Shown here in pieces: positions 53,327-63,400 of a DNA stretch of 64,000 bases. The stretch is taken from assembly GCF_014203735.1 (NCBI RefSeq), contig NZ_JACHJQ010000002.1:1177224-1241223 (forward strand). The letters run 5' to 3'. How positions within the stretch are numbered: position 1 is the stretch's first letter; every line of letters starts with the position of its first letter. The notes beneath the pieces are model-generated. The model had not been told where the DNA came from and made no database searches. It saw only the letters and a program-made list of their open reading frames with translations. The translations under genes were made by a program, and so were the position numbers. The stretch is from Actinophytocola algeriensis (GTDB lineage: Bacteria; Actinomycetota; Actinomycetes; Mycobacteriales; Pseudonocardiaceae).

Positions 53327-53950
53327 ATGAGCAGCATCAGTTTCATCGGCCTCGGGGGCATGGCCCACGCCATCGCCGCACGCGCGGTCGCGGGCGGCAA
53401 CTCCGTCGAACTCATCGGTCGCGACCCGGCCAAGGCCAAGGGCCTGGCCGCCGAACTCGGCACCGGAACCACGGCGGGGACCTTCGGCACGGTCCCTGTG
53501 GGCGACATCGTCGTCCTCGCCGTGCCGTACACCAGCGCTGTGCCGGTCGTCGCCCGGTACGGGGATGCACTGGCCGGCAAGATCATCATCGACATCTCCA
53601 ACACCTTCGACGCCGACGCCACCGGCCTGCTCACTCCTGAGGGCACGTCAGGTGCGCAGGAGATCGCCAAGGCGGCCCCGGCGAGCGCGTACGTCGTGAA
53701 GGCGTTCAACACCGTCTTCGGCCACGTCCTGGTCCAGGAGCGTCCGTTGGACGTGTTCTTCGCCGGAGATGACGCGGGCGCCAAGGCGAGCGTGTCGGTG
53801 TTCATCGAGAGCCTCGGACTGCGTCCCCTCGACGTCGGCGGCCTGGAGATGGCTCGCTGGCTGGAAGGGGTCGGGCCGCTGCTGATGGGCCTGGCCCGCC
53901 ACGGCGCGGGAACCTTCGACGTCGCCCTCGGCGTCGACTTCCCCGCCTGA
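53327..53950 (+). CDS. NADP-binding oxidoreductase, F420-dependent NADP reductase-like (copy 2)
   Basis: 207 residues, the same length as copy 1 and clearly homologous: ISFIGLGGMAHAIAARAVAG, GRDPAKAKGLAAELG, AGKIIIDISNTFDADATG, SAYVVKAFNTVFGHVL, LRPLDVGGLEMARWLEG. The two copies flank a deleted LLM gene. ATG 53327 with AAGGAAGAGAGCACTCACC upstream, similar to the leader of copy 1 (ggaagagagcacacctc), so the duplication included the start region. Confidence 0.83.
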   Translation: MSSISFIGLGGMAHAIAARAVAGGNSVELIGRDPAKAKGLAAELGTGTTAGTFGTVPVGDIVVLAVPYTSAVPVVARYGDALAGKIIIDISNTFDADATGLLTPEGTSGAQEIAKAAPASAYVVKAFNTVFGHVLVQERPLDVFFAGDDAGAKASVSVFIESLGLRPLDVGGLEMARWLEGVGPLLMGLARHGAGTFDVALGVDFPA

Positions 53951-54003
53951 GCGCACCCCACACCACCAATTCTTCCGCCGCATCACTCACAAGGAGCAGT
54001 CGC

Positions 54004-54948
54004 GTGCGCGTCTTCGTCACTGGCGGGACCGGCCATTCCGGTTCGTACATCATTCCCGAGCTCGTCACCGCCGGGCACGAGGTCACCGGCCTGGCCCGGT
54101 CGGACACAGCCGCGGCGGCGCTCTCCGCGCTCGGCGCGAAGGTCCGCCGCGGCGACCTCCAGGACCTCGACGGACTCAAGGAGGCGGCGGCAGACTCGGA
54201 CGGCGTCATCCACGTCGCGCACAGGCAAGACCTGCTTCCGTCCGGCGGGATCGACGCCGTGGCCGCCGCGGAGATCCCGATCATGCTCGCGTACGGCGAG
54301 GCGCTCGCGGGAACCGGGAAGCCGTTGGTCGCGGCGGGGAGCATCGGCTCGCCCGGGACCGGGCGGGACCTGGGCCGACCGGCCACCGAGGAGGACCCGG
54401 CCCTTCCCGTCGGTGATGAGCACAAGGGAACCCTGCGGGCTCGTAACGTCGTGGAGACCGCCGTCATCGGCCTCGCCGAGCGGGGAGTGCGGTCTTCGGT
54501 TGTGCGGATTGCCAATATCGCGCACAGCACGACCGATCGTGCCGGCTTCCTCCCCACGCTGATCGCCCTGGCGAAGGAGAAGGGCTTCGCCGGTTACCCC
54601 GGCGACGGCGCGAACCTGTGGAACGCCGTGCACGTCCGCGATGGGGCCGCCTTGTTCCGCATGGCGCTGGAGAAGGGCCCTGCCGGCAACTACTGGCACG
54701 CAGTTGAGGACGGGGGCATTCCGTTCCGCGAGATCGCCGCGGCCATCGGCAGCCGCCTGGGTCTGCCCGCCGTGAGCGTGCCCCTGGACGAACTGATGCT
54801 GCCGGGAAATTTCGGGTTCCTCGCGAACGTAGCCACGCAGAGCTACCCGACGTCCAACCTCATCACCCGCCGGACCCTCGGCTGGGAACCCGGCCAGCCC
54901 GGCCTCCTCGCCGATCTGGACAACGGCCACTACTTCTCCGCCGACTGA
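54004..54948 (+). CDS. NAD-dependent epimerase/dehydratase family protein (atypical extended SDR)
   Basis: 314 residues. Rossmann motif VFVTGGTGHSGSYIIPELV; VRRGDLQDLDGLKEAAADSD holds the conserved Asp; VRIANIAHS and NLWNAVHVRDGAALF follow. The Tyr-x-x-x-Lys pair of catalytic SDRs is not present at the usual place, so it may be an atypical SDR such as those acting on nucleotide or flavin cofactors. GTG 54004 with AAGGAG 9 nt upstream. Last gene of the oxidoreductase group. Confidence 0.83.
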   Translation: MRVFVTGGTGHSGSYIIPELVTAGHEVTGLARSDTAAAALSALGAKVRRGDLQDLDGLKEAAADSDGVIHVAHRQDLLPSGGIDAVAAAEIPIMLAYGEALAGTGKPLVAAGSIGSPGTGRDLGRPATEEDPALPVGDEHKGTLRARNVVETAVIGLAERGVRSSVVRIANIAHSTTDRAGFLPTLIALAKEKGFAGYPGDGANLWNAVHVRDGAALFRMALEKGPAGNYWHAVEDGGIPFREIAAAIGSRLGLPAVSVPLDELMLPGNFGFLANVATQSYPTSNLITRRTLGWEPGQPGLLADLDNGHYFSAD

Positions 54949-55227
54949 ACAACGTATTGTGAACACCATCTGCGGGAGCGCTCCCATATAGTTGCGGATA
55001 GTGCTGATAATCCGTCACGTTCAAGCTGCGGTCACGCGTCGACCGCACTCTGGAACGGGGTGGGTCCGGGGGCTGGTATCCAGGTTGTGAGGAGTGCTGC
55101 GGGCGAGTTCTGCCGAACGCGCTACCTGCGAGTGTCAACCGTGCGGTGATAATTCCGGACGGGCGAATCCATATTTGTCGATGTACTCCGCGGCGCTCCC
55201 GCCGCGGACTCTCACAAAGGAGTCATC

Positions 55228-56061
55228 GTGCGTCTGGTATGGCAGCTCTTGGCGGTTGCGGCGGTCTGGATCCTTGGCAATCTGGGCACGGCTGCGGTGA
55301 AGGACAACCCCTGGCTGGCGCTCGTCGCTGGCCTGCTGACGGCTGTCGTCGCGGTCCTGGTCTACGGCTGGGTGGTGCGGCGAACCGAGCACCGGGCCCC
55401 CGTCGAGGTGTCGCTGAAGGGAGCAGGTGCCGGAATCAGCTGGGGCACGCTGCTCGGCATCGCGCTGTTCGGGGCAGTCATCGCGAACATCGCCTTCTTC
55501 GGTGACTACACGATCAACGGCCTGGGCACGCCGGCGAGCGCCGTCGCCCTGCTCGGTGTCATGGCGGGTGCCGCCGTGACCGAGGAGCTGGTCTTCCGCG
55601 GTGTCCTGTTCCGGAACGTCGAGCGCTGGACCGGAACCTGGATCGCGCTCGCGCTGACCGGCTCGCTGTTCGGCCTGATCCACCTGCTCAACGCAAACGC
55701 CACCCTGTGGGGTGCCATCGCTATCGCCATCGAGGCAGGTGGGATGCTGACCGCCGCGTACATCGCCACCCGCAAGCTGTGGGTGCCGATCGGTCTGCAC
55801 TTCGGCTGGAACATCGCCGCGAGCGCCATCTTCAGCACCGAGGTGTCCGGCAGCAACACCGCGCAGGGCCTGCTGGACGCGACGATGTCGGGTCCCGCGC
55901 TGGTCACGGGCGGCGACTTCGGACCGGAGGGCAGTATCTACGCGGTGGTGTTCGGCGTGCTGGCCACCGGCGTGTTCATGTGGCTGGCCTACCGGCATGG
56001 CCACGTGGTCCCCGTCCGTCGCTCGGCCCGTTCGGACGTGGCCGCCAGCCTCTCCCGGTGA
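55228..56061 (+). CDS. CPBP-family intramembrane metalloprotease (CAAX-protease-like)
   Basis: 277 residues with about eight hydrophobic helices. The three metal motifs of the family are visible: TEELVFRGVLFRN (EExxxR), FGLIHLLNAN (first His) and GLHFGWNIAAS (second His and Asn). Members cleave inside membranes or act in bacteriocin self-immunity. GTG 55228 has AAAGGAG upstream. It stands alone, with no obvious partner; a gap of 279 nt precedes it. Confidence 0.87.
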   Translation: MRLVWQLLAVAAVWILGNLGTAAVKDNPWLALVAGLLTAVVAVLVYGWVVRRTEHRAPVEVSLKGAGAGISWGTLLGIALFGAVIANIAFFGDYTINGLGTPASAVALLGVMAGAAVTEELVFRGVLFRNVERWTGTWIALALTGSLFGLIHLLNANATLWGAIAIAIEAGGMLTAAYIATRKLWVPIGLHFGWNIAASAIFSTEVSGSNTAQGLLDATMSGPALVTGGDFGPEGSIYAVVFGVLATGVFMWLAYRHGHVVPVRRSARSDVAASLSR

Positions 56062-56172
56062 CCAAACTCCGGCGGGGTCCTGGACCGGTGGCGACAGCTC
56101 GACGTCACGCCCGGGATCTGCCGATCGCACTCCCGCCGAAACGCCTGCGACAAACGGCGAGGCTCCGCAGAC

Positions 56173-56440
56173 ATGACGTCCCTGCCGATCGTCCTGACCC
56201 ACGGCTGGCCCAGCACTTTCCTGGAGCTCACCGACCTCGCCCGGCGTCTCGCGGAGCCGTCGAAGCACGGCGGCGACGCGTCCGACGCGTTCACGGTCGT
56301 CGTCCCCTCGCTGCCCGGCTACGCGTTCTCGCCGCGACGTCTGGCCCTCCCGCCGACGCTCCAGACTCACCAGGTCTGGCACCGGCTCATGCGGGACGAG
56401 CTCGGCTTCGACCGGTACGCCGCCCACGGCGGCTCCACGC
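56173..56440 (+). pseudogene. Epoxide hydrolase (EPHX1-type) fragment
   Basis: Reads LPIVLTHGWPSTFLELTDLA, AFTVVVPSLPGYAFSP and HRLMRDELGFDRYAAHGG. This is the HGWP oxyanion motif and the run-up to the nucleophile of alpha/beta epoxide hydrolases. The frame ends just where the GGDWG nucleophile block should come; the N-terminal 90 and C-terminal 200 residues are absent. Confidence 0.6.
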
Positions 56441-56587
56441 TGAAGAAGCCGTCGGTGACGTCGCTGAGGTCCGCGCCGCGGAGGTCCGCACCGTGCAGGT
56501 CTATTCCCGGTAATGCCCCGCCGGGAAAGTGGTTCCGCGAAGCTCGGCGCCGGGAACGAGTCGGCCGCGGAAGTCATCGGTCTCCAT
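56440..56587 (-). pseudogene. Pentapeptide-repeat protein fragment
   Basis: Minus strand: METDDFRGRLVPGAELRGTT in one frame, then IDLHGADLRGADLSDVTDG in the next. These are A(D/N)LxG pentapeptide repeats. A frameshift separates the two parts and the gene runs into the epoxide hydrolase fragment on the opposite strand, so it is truncated. Confidence 0.5.
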
Positions 56588-56879
56588 GGGTCGAGCATGA
56601 CACTGTCCGGTCGTGCTGGGAATTGGCGACGTGGAGGCCGGTCGGAGGAACATTCCGCCCGGCTCGCCTGGCCCCGGCCGACGGAACCCCCTCACGGCAC
56701 CATCGCCACCCACCGAGAGTGTGTCGGTTCGATTCTTTCGGCCGATTGAACGCCGGGCGCCGCGCTGTGACACTCGGGGGATTGTCCGTGAAGTTCGCGG
56801 GGAATTCATGGGGCTGCGTTCGTGACCGACGGGCTGTTCCAGGGCGTGGCCATGAGTTTCGCCAAGGAGGGTTCTGTCG

Positions 56880-57419
56880 ATGAGAAAAAACAGGAGCCGG
56901 TTCGTCTCTGCGGTGATCACGCTGGTCATGGCCGCCGCGACAGCGGTGGTGGCGCCGACGGTCAGCACGGCCGATACCGAGCTGTTGTCGTGCACCGGCA
57001 CCGGCACCAACACCTACCAGCCCGGTGTCACCCTCCAACCGAGGACCGTCGCGGTCTCCTCCAGCGCCCACTACGAACCCTGCGTCTCGACTGGTTCACC
57101 GGCGATCACCTCCGGCGGCTACCAGGCGAACGCGACCAGCGTCGTGTCCTGCCTCGCCGGCAGCTTCGCCATCACGGTCACCATCACCTGGAACACCGGC
57201 GAGACCACCACCGTGACCGCCATAGGCATCATCGCCCAACGGCCCGCCAACGAGGTCGTCGTGGTCTACCAGGGAACGGTGACCGCGGGCAGGTTCACCG
57301 GCGCCACCGTCGTCATGACCGCCGCCCTGCTCAACACGACACCCGCGCAATGTCTCACCCCACAAGGCGTCACCGCGACCAACGGCCCCGCCACGATCGT
57401 CATCACCCAGTTGACTTGA
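56880..57419 (+). CDS. Secreted protein of unknown function
   Basis: 179 residues with a clear signal peptide: MRKNRSRF, hydrophobic VSAVITLVMAAATAVVAP, and a likely cut after STA. The mature part (about 148 residues) is rich in Thr, Val and Ala in alternating beta patterns (SFAITVTITWNTGETTTVTA) with four Cys (SCTG, EPCV, VSCLAG, AQCL) that could form two disulfides. It resembles other small actinobacterial secreted beta-sandwich proteins, but I cannot name a family. ATG 56880 has AAGGAGG 9 nt upstream. No clear operon partner. Confidence 0.75.
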   Translation: MRKNRSRFVSAVITLVMAAATAVVAPTVSTADTELLSCTGTGTNTYQPGVTLQPRTVAVSSSAHYEPCVSTGSPAITSGGYQANATSVVSCLAGSFAITVTITWNTGETTTVTAIGIIAQRPANEVVVVYQGTVTAGRFTGATVVMTAALLNTTPAQCLTPQGVTATNGPATIVITQLT

Positions 57420-57870
57420 CCGGCACCAACGCGGCCGGGCAGACAGGTAGGCGGTGGGGTCCGTCGATTCCGCACGGACTCTGACGCCCACCGGAACCGG
57501 CAGGGACCGGGGTCGGCCTGGAGCACCCAGCGACATCAATCGAGCAGGACGTCGACCTCGTGTTCACCGCCACGAACGCGGGCGCGGACAAACCACAGGA
57601 AAGATCATCGAACGGCTGCTCGGCGAGCACCTCGGCATCTCCGTGATGACCGCCCGCAGACACCGGCGACCATGGCGGCGCTGATGGCCGGGCACGACAT
57701 CGTGGTCGTGCCGTCGCACAGTCCGTCGACACGCTTCTCGCCGTTTCGCCCGACCGCAGGCGGTTCCGCCCGCGACCATCCTCCGGCAACTCGAGGAACT
57801 GATCTGGCACCATCAGCCGGCAACGCCGCGGTCCCGACCCTCGTCGACCGCTGACGAGCACACACCACGC
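57420..57870. other. Gap without a supported gene
   Basis: About 450 bases. One plus-strand segment reads KIIERLLGEHLGISVMTARR near 57600, and another reads MAALMAGHDIVVVPSHSPS after a frame change near 57670. They look like pieces of a decayed gene, but I cannot identify it. No complete frame is credible. Confidence 0.4.
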
Positions 57871-58440
57871 TCAGGCCAGGTCGGGCCGAGTGCGCCAGAC
57901 CAGGGTCAGGGCTTGCATGCCTTGTTCGGCCAGCTGGACAGCTCTGGGGGAACCGACGGGGCCCAACTGCCCCAGACCGGCGACGCCGTGCAACATCCCC
58001 CGGGCGAGCTCGCAGGTCTGCAAAGGATCACGCACGGCGATGCCCTGGTTCGCGGCCCACGTGGCCACCAATCCGACGACCAGTTCGATCACGGGGGTGG
58101 CGGCCCGGAAACGTTCTTCGGCATCGACGAAGGTGTCGTTCATCAACCGGTACAGGTGCGGGCTGCCGGCGGCGAACGCCACATAGCACCGCGCGGCCTC
58201 GATCAGTCGAAGGTCGCTGTCGGTCACATCGCGAACCGCCTCGGCCATCCGCAGGCGCAGACGCTCGTGGCCGATCTCGACCAGGGCCAGCAACAAGGCG
58301 TCCCTGTTCACGAAATGCTGGTAGACCATCGGCGCCGTCTACTCAACCTCGCTGGCGATGCGCCGGACGGTCAGGGCGGCGACACCCTCCCGCTCCAGTA
58401 CCTCCAAAGCGACTGTGACGAGACGGTTGATACCGCGATG
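57871..58440 (-). pseudogene. TetR-family regulator with in-frame stop
   Basis: The open part (57871-58329, 152 codons) begins at MVYQHFVNRDALLLALVEIG, the end of the TetR DNA-binding helices, and continues to a normal C-terminal WHG-type ligand domain ending WRTRPDLA. In the same frame upstream lies INRLVTVALEVLEREGVAAL and TVRRIASEVE, then a TAG codon (58339-58341), then TAP. That is a complete TetR helix-turn-helix interrupted by one stop between the two helices. A nonsense mutation is the simplest cause. A product restarting at 58329 could bind ligand but not DNA. Confidence 0.65.
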
Positions 58441-58665
58441 TGAACAGTTGGGGTGCGGCCGAGCCCACCCGCCGTGACGTCACGTCCCAGACCACACGGG
58501 GTTGCAGTTCACCACGCAGGAAACCAAGCGGCGTGTTCTGGAGCTGTACGAGGGCGTCAACCTGTTCACGGTCGTGCCGCATGCCACGACCTCACCGGGA
58601 ACAACGGGCCACGACCCTGCGATCAGCGCTGGTCGGGAGCAGATTTCCGCAGCACACGCGGTGAC

Positions 58666-59043
58666 TCAGGCAACCAGGGAGGCGTGCGCGGCGACGACCT
58701 GCCAGCCCGCCGGGGTGTTGGCCCACGTCCGGGTGTAGCGCATCCGGACAGCGAAGGGCTGTCCGCCGACGGTGCCCGCCACCGAGCCAAGGAACCAGGT
58801 GACCCCGAGGTGCGGCCCGGCCAGCACGCGCAGATCCTCCTCCTCGACGCTGGTCAGGACCTGCTGCCCGGACCGGTGAGCCGCCAGGTCGTCCTCCTTC
58901 GTGAGCAAGGACCCGTCCGGCCCGGTGAACAGCACGTCGTCGGCGAGCAACTCAATCAGTACCGGCACGTCCGAGGCCAACTGCGCGGCCTGCAAACGGC
59001 GCTCAGCAGTTCTCAGAGACGCGACGGGGTCGTCCATGTTCAT
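58666..59043 (-). CDS. SnoaL/DUF4440-type NTF2-fold protein
   Basis: 125 residues. The NTF2 cone fold is indicated by ERRLQAAQLASDVPVLIELL, ADDVLFTGPDGSLLTKEDDL, RVLAGPHLGVTWFLGSVAG and YTRTWANTPAGWQVVAAHAS. DUF4440 members are often small enzymes or ligand-binding proteins of unknown role. ATG 59041-59043 follows GGAGCGGGTG. No operon partner remains; it lies between a TetR pseudogene and insertion sequence debris. Confidence 0.72.
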   Translation of the reverse strand: MNMDDPVASLRTAERRLQAAQLASDVPVLIELLADDVLFTGPDGSLLTKEDDLAAHRSGQQVLTSVEEEDLRVLAGPHLGVTWFLGSVAGTVGGQPFAVRMRYTRTWANTPAGWQVVAAHASLVA

Positions 59044-59238
59044 CACCCGCTCCACTGTGCCGCACCCCAGCCGCCGGGGCGCGGCGTTCTGCCGAAAGCA
59101 GCAAGGACCGGCTCGAGAACACAAACCTCGAGAGGCGTGACCTGTGCGAGATTGTGCGAAACCTCCTCACGACCTTGCGGTGCTCGATGCCGAGGCCAAT
59201 GACCAGCACACCTGGGTAACCACATCTGGCTAGGCCCC

Positions 59239-59604
59239 TTACACCTGAGCAAAACGTGCGTTGAGCTTCCCCCGTTGCCCGGACACCTTGGCGTTGCCCC
59301 GGGACAACTCGCGGCTGATCGTGGACGGCGCGCGACCCAGCACACGAGCGATCTCGCGGACACCCCCGCCAGCGGCCCGCCGACAGCTGATCTCCTCCCG
59401 CTCCGCGAAAGACAACCGTGCGGTCAATTCCCCGGCAACAGGCACAGCCTCAGGCATCACACCACCAGCCTGGCGGAACCACCGCCACGCCACCGCCTTC
59501 GACACACCGGCCCCACACGCGGCGTGCTCAACCACCTCACCAGCACGAATCCCAGATCAGAACCGACGCCGAACCTCGACCGGCAACCCAGGACGACCCC
59601 TCAT
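59239..59604 (-). pseudogene. IS30-family transposase, N-terminal part with nonsense codon
   Basis: From ATG 59602-59604 the frame reads MRGRPGLPVEVRRRF, then TGA (59557-59559, in place of an expected Trp TGG), then SGIRAGEVVEHAACGAGVS, FAEREEISCRRAAGGGVREI, and ARVLGRAPSTISRELSRG. This is the helix-turn-helix half of IS30-type transposases. It ends abruptly at 59239; the DDE catalytic part is absent. No terminal repeats seen. Confidence 0.65.
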
Positions 59605-59654
59605 CACGCCTCACCTCACGAACAGGTGTTGCACCGACCGGGTGAATCCGCCCC

Positions 59655-60010
59655 TCACCTGAAGTCCTGCTCAGCCATGGCGAAGAGGATCGAAGCAGTC
59701 GTGACCACACCTTCTCCCCAGGGCGGCCTGCCGAGGAACCGGAAATTCCGCCCGAGCAGATCGGAGACCTTTGCCGCAGCTGAATCGCCGATCGGGGTGC
59801 GGTGCCGACGGTGCCGACGGTGCAGCCGCAGCCCGGACAAACGATCCCGCGCATCCTGGCGACGCGTTTGTGGTTGACCAGGTGCCCGGCCTCACGCAAC
59901 TGGGCGGTGACACGCGGGACGCCGCAGGTGCCGGCCGAGTCGCGGTGGATCACGCGGATCCGGGCGGCCAGACAGTCGTCGCCGGCGGCACGGGCCGCTT
60001 GCCGGCGGCC
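59655..60010 (-). pseudogene. IS3-family transposase (orfB) remnant
   Basis: Minus strand: IRVIHRDSAGTCGVPRVTAQ, LREAGHLVNHKRVARMRGI, then after a frameshift RRHRTPIGDSAAAKVSDLLG and RNF. This is the N-terminal HTH_21-type region of IS3 orfB just ahead of the DDE core. The catalytic core is missing and one frame change is needed. Its upstream end joins directly to a truncated alpha/beta hydrolase gene on the other strand. Confidence 0.6.
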
Positions 60011-60483
60011 AGGTCGCCGTGTACGAGGTCCCCTACATGGGTGACGACGTGATGGTGAAGCACTGGTCGGAGTACGTCGACCGGTTGACCGCAGCCCTCG
60101 CGGACGACCGGCGTGCGGACGCGATCGCCCTGTTCATGTGGCTCGCAGGCTCGTCCGACGACGACATCGCCGCGGCGCGTGGCTCCTCGTTCTGGCCCGG
60201 TCTGCTGGCGCTCTCCCCCACCCTCGCCCACGACGCGGCCTGCCTCGGTGCCGGGCCGCCGCCCGTCGCCCGGCTGGCCGCCATCACGCAGCCGACTCTG
60301 GTGGCGACCGGCGGGGTTCCTGATCCGCACATGGGTGGGCTGCGACCCGGGTTCTTCGACCAGGCAGCCGACGCGATCGTGGCCGCGCTCCCCAACGGCG
60401 AACGCCGGGTCGTCGAGGGCCAGTCGCACGTCGCCGACCCGTTGGCGTTCGCGGTCGTGCTCGCGCGGTTCTTCACCCCATGA
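60008..60483 (+). pseudogene. Alpha/beta hydrolase lacking its N-terminal half
   Basis: The frame begins inside a known domain: VYEVPYMGDDVMVKHWSEYV, then LFMWLAGSSDDDIAAARGS, PTLAHDAACLG, ITQPTLVATGG and the C-terminal catalytic-His region VVEGQSHVADPLAF. The N-terminal half with the nucleophile elbow (GxSxG) is lost at the IS3 junction. Its last 11 bases overlap the convergent STAND gene's stop. It may be translated from GTG or ATG codons near 60020 but cannot be catalytic. Confidence 0.6.
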
Positions 60484-63400
60484 ACCCTCGCTCGGTTCGT
60501 TCCCCGGCCAGTGCCCGGACCCGTTCGATGGGTGCGCAGGGTTCGCAGGTCCACAGCCGTGTCACCCCGTCGGCGTGGGCGCTGACCAGGCGCTGCGCGT
60601 CGCGGCCGTAGGTGACCGACGGCGCCATCGGCCCGCTCCAGCGCATGACGACCGGCGCCTGACCCGCGCCGACGGGCCAGAACCTGACCGTCTTGTCGCT
60701 GCCCGTGCTCGCGACCCACCGGCCGTCCGGGCTGTACGCCACGTCCCACACCTCACCCTCGTGCCCACGCAGGACGACAGGCGGCCTGGCGGCGTCCCAC
60801 AGCAGCACCGTCCCGTCCTGTGCCCCGGCGACGATCCGGGTGCCGTCCCGGCTGAACTCCGCGTTCCGCATGCTCCGGTCCGCGTCCAGCACCCGTCGCA
60901 GCGCACCCGTCCTGGTGTCCCAGACACGCAGGGTGCCGTCGTCGGACGCGCTCACCAGCCGCCTTCCGTCGGCGCTGAACGCCGTGCGGCGCACGAAATG
61001 CCGGTGACCGCGCAGCACCGTTGGCCGGGTGGACTCGCCGACCCGCCACAGGCGCGGGAACCCGTCCGGGCCGGAGCCCGACACCAGAAGGCCGTCCGGG
61101 CTCAGCGCCACTCCCAGCGCGTCCGGGCTCGACGGTTGGCTGAACAGCACCCTGCCGCTCCCGGTGTCCCACACCCGGATGACCCAGTCCTCGGCGAGCG
61201 CGGCGGCCCGGCGGCCGTCGGCGCTGACGGCGACACCGAGCACCGTGGCCGGACCGCCCCGGAGGACCGTCGGTGCCTCGTCGGACGCGGTACGCCAGAC
61301 CCGCACGGTCCCGTCGTAGCCGCCGCTGACCACGGTCTTCTCGTCCGGGGTGACGGCCGTGTCCATCGCGGGACCCCAATGGCCGTCGGGCAGCGCGAGC
61401 ACCTCGCCGCCTGCGGGATCCCACACGCGCAGGGTGCCGTCGACCCCGGCGCTGATCAGGCGTGTGCCGTCGGGGGCGAACCGCACCCCCGCGACCCCGC
61501 CCTCGTGCCCGCGCAGCACGAACGGGTCGGTGCGCGCGGTCGTGTCCCAGAGCCGGAGCGCACCGTCACCGCCGCCGGTCACGATCGAACGGCCGTCCGG
61601 TCCGAACGCCACCGACGTGAGTTCGCTGGTCTGGCTGTCGAACACCGTCGGCGGCCCCTCGCCGCCGAGCTGCCATACCCGCAGCGAGCCGTCCCGGCCC
61701 GCGCTGGCCAGCTGACCGTCGTGGCTGAAGGCCAGCGCCTTCACGTGGTGGGTGTGGCCGGTCAGCACCTCGGGCCCGGCCGTCGTCGCGACCGGCCAGA
61801 CGCGGATCACCCGGTCGTCCCCGCCGACCGCGAGCCGCTGCCCGCTCGGGTCGAACGCCAGGCTCAGCACCCGGCCGGGCACGGTGAGCACCCTCGGCGC
61901 GGTGGCCGCCGGCGCCCACAGGCGAACCGTGCCGTCGTCACCACCGGTCGCCAGCTGCCCGGACGGGCCGAACGCCACGGCGTTCACGTTCCCGGTGTGG
62001 CCGGGGAAGGTGCGCTGCCGGGCACCGGAACCGACGTCCCACACCGTGGCCGCGCCATCCGAACCCACGGTGGCCAGCAGCCGGTCGTCGGGGCTGAAGT
62101 CGACCCCGGCGACCGGGCCGCCGGTGGTCAGGACCGTCGGTTTCCTGCCGAGCACGTCCCCGTCGCGATCCCAGATCCGGACCGTGCCGTCGAAGCCGGC
62201 ACTCGCCAGCTTGGCGCCGCTGGCACTCACGTCGAGGCCGGAGAGGTCGCCCTGGCCGGTGTCCAGCCCGACGCGGCCCCGGGAGTCGGCCACCGCCTGG
62301 CGCAGCACCGCCGCCGCCTCCGCCGACGGCGACGTGTCGAACGCCTTCATGGCCAGTGACAGCCCGAGTTCCGGCTGCCTGGCCAGTTCGGCGCGGGCGG
62401 TGGCCACCTGCCTGCGGTGCTCGGCCAGATCGCGTTCGGCCGCCACCCGGCCCGCCTGCACGACGGCCAGCCCGGCGAGGAGGCTGACCACCACCAGCGC
62501 ACAGCTCAGGCTCATGACGAGCACGTTCCTGCGACGCCGTGCGGCCGCCTGCTCACGGCGCGCCCCGGCCCTGCCGGCTTCGAGGAACGCCTGCTCACGG
62601 TCGTTGAGCACGGTGTCGGGTCGCCGTTCCCATGCGGACAGCCGGGCACCGCGGTAGAGCAGTCCCGGGTCCCGCTCGTGGCTGTCCCAGTCGGCTGCGG
62701 CCTCGGTCAGCCGCCGGTGCAGGTGCAGTGCTTCGCGGTCCTCCGTCAGCCACTCGCGCAGCCGGGGCCAGGAGCCGATCAGTGCCTCGTGGGCGATCTC
62801 GACGGTGTCACGGTCGAGGGTGAGCAGCCGCGCGGCCGCGAGTCGTTCCAGTACCAGGGCGAGATCCGCGTCCTGGCTGTCGAGTTCGGCGCGGGTGACA
62901 CGGCGTTTGGTGTCCTCGGTGCCCTCACCCAGCGCGGTCAGCCGCAGGAACAACGCGGCCGCCACCTGCTGCTGACGGGGTTCGAACGAGTCGTACACCG
63001 CTTCCGCGGTCTGCCGCAGGGCACCGTCGATGCCACCGGCCGCCTGGAAACCTGCCAGTGACAGGGAGTTCCCTCTGCGCCGCAGCCAGGTTTCGCGGAG
63101 CGCGTGGGAAAGCAGTGGCAGGACACCGGTCTCGCCGTCGGCGTGGGTGCACAGGGTGGCCTGCAAAGCGGATTCCACCGAGCAGCCGACGCGCGTCGCG
63201 GGTTTCGTGATCGCGTCGCGCAGTTCCTGTCCCGACATCGGGCCGACCACCACCTGGTGGTTCTGCAGCACCTCGACCAGTTCCGGGTACCGGCTGCAGC
63301 GGCCGTAGAAGTCGGCGCGAATCCCCAGGACGATCCGCACCCGGCTGTTCTCCTCGGCCGCCGCGGTCACGAGCGACTCGATGAACCGGGAGCGTTCCCG

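Noticed and set aside
58441-58665. Short plus-strand frame reading ETKRRVLELYEGVNLFTVVP
   Set aside because: Protein-like for about 25 residues but with no start, no clear family and no continuation; not enough to call even a pseudogene.
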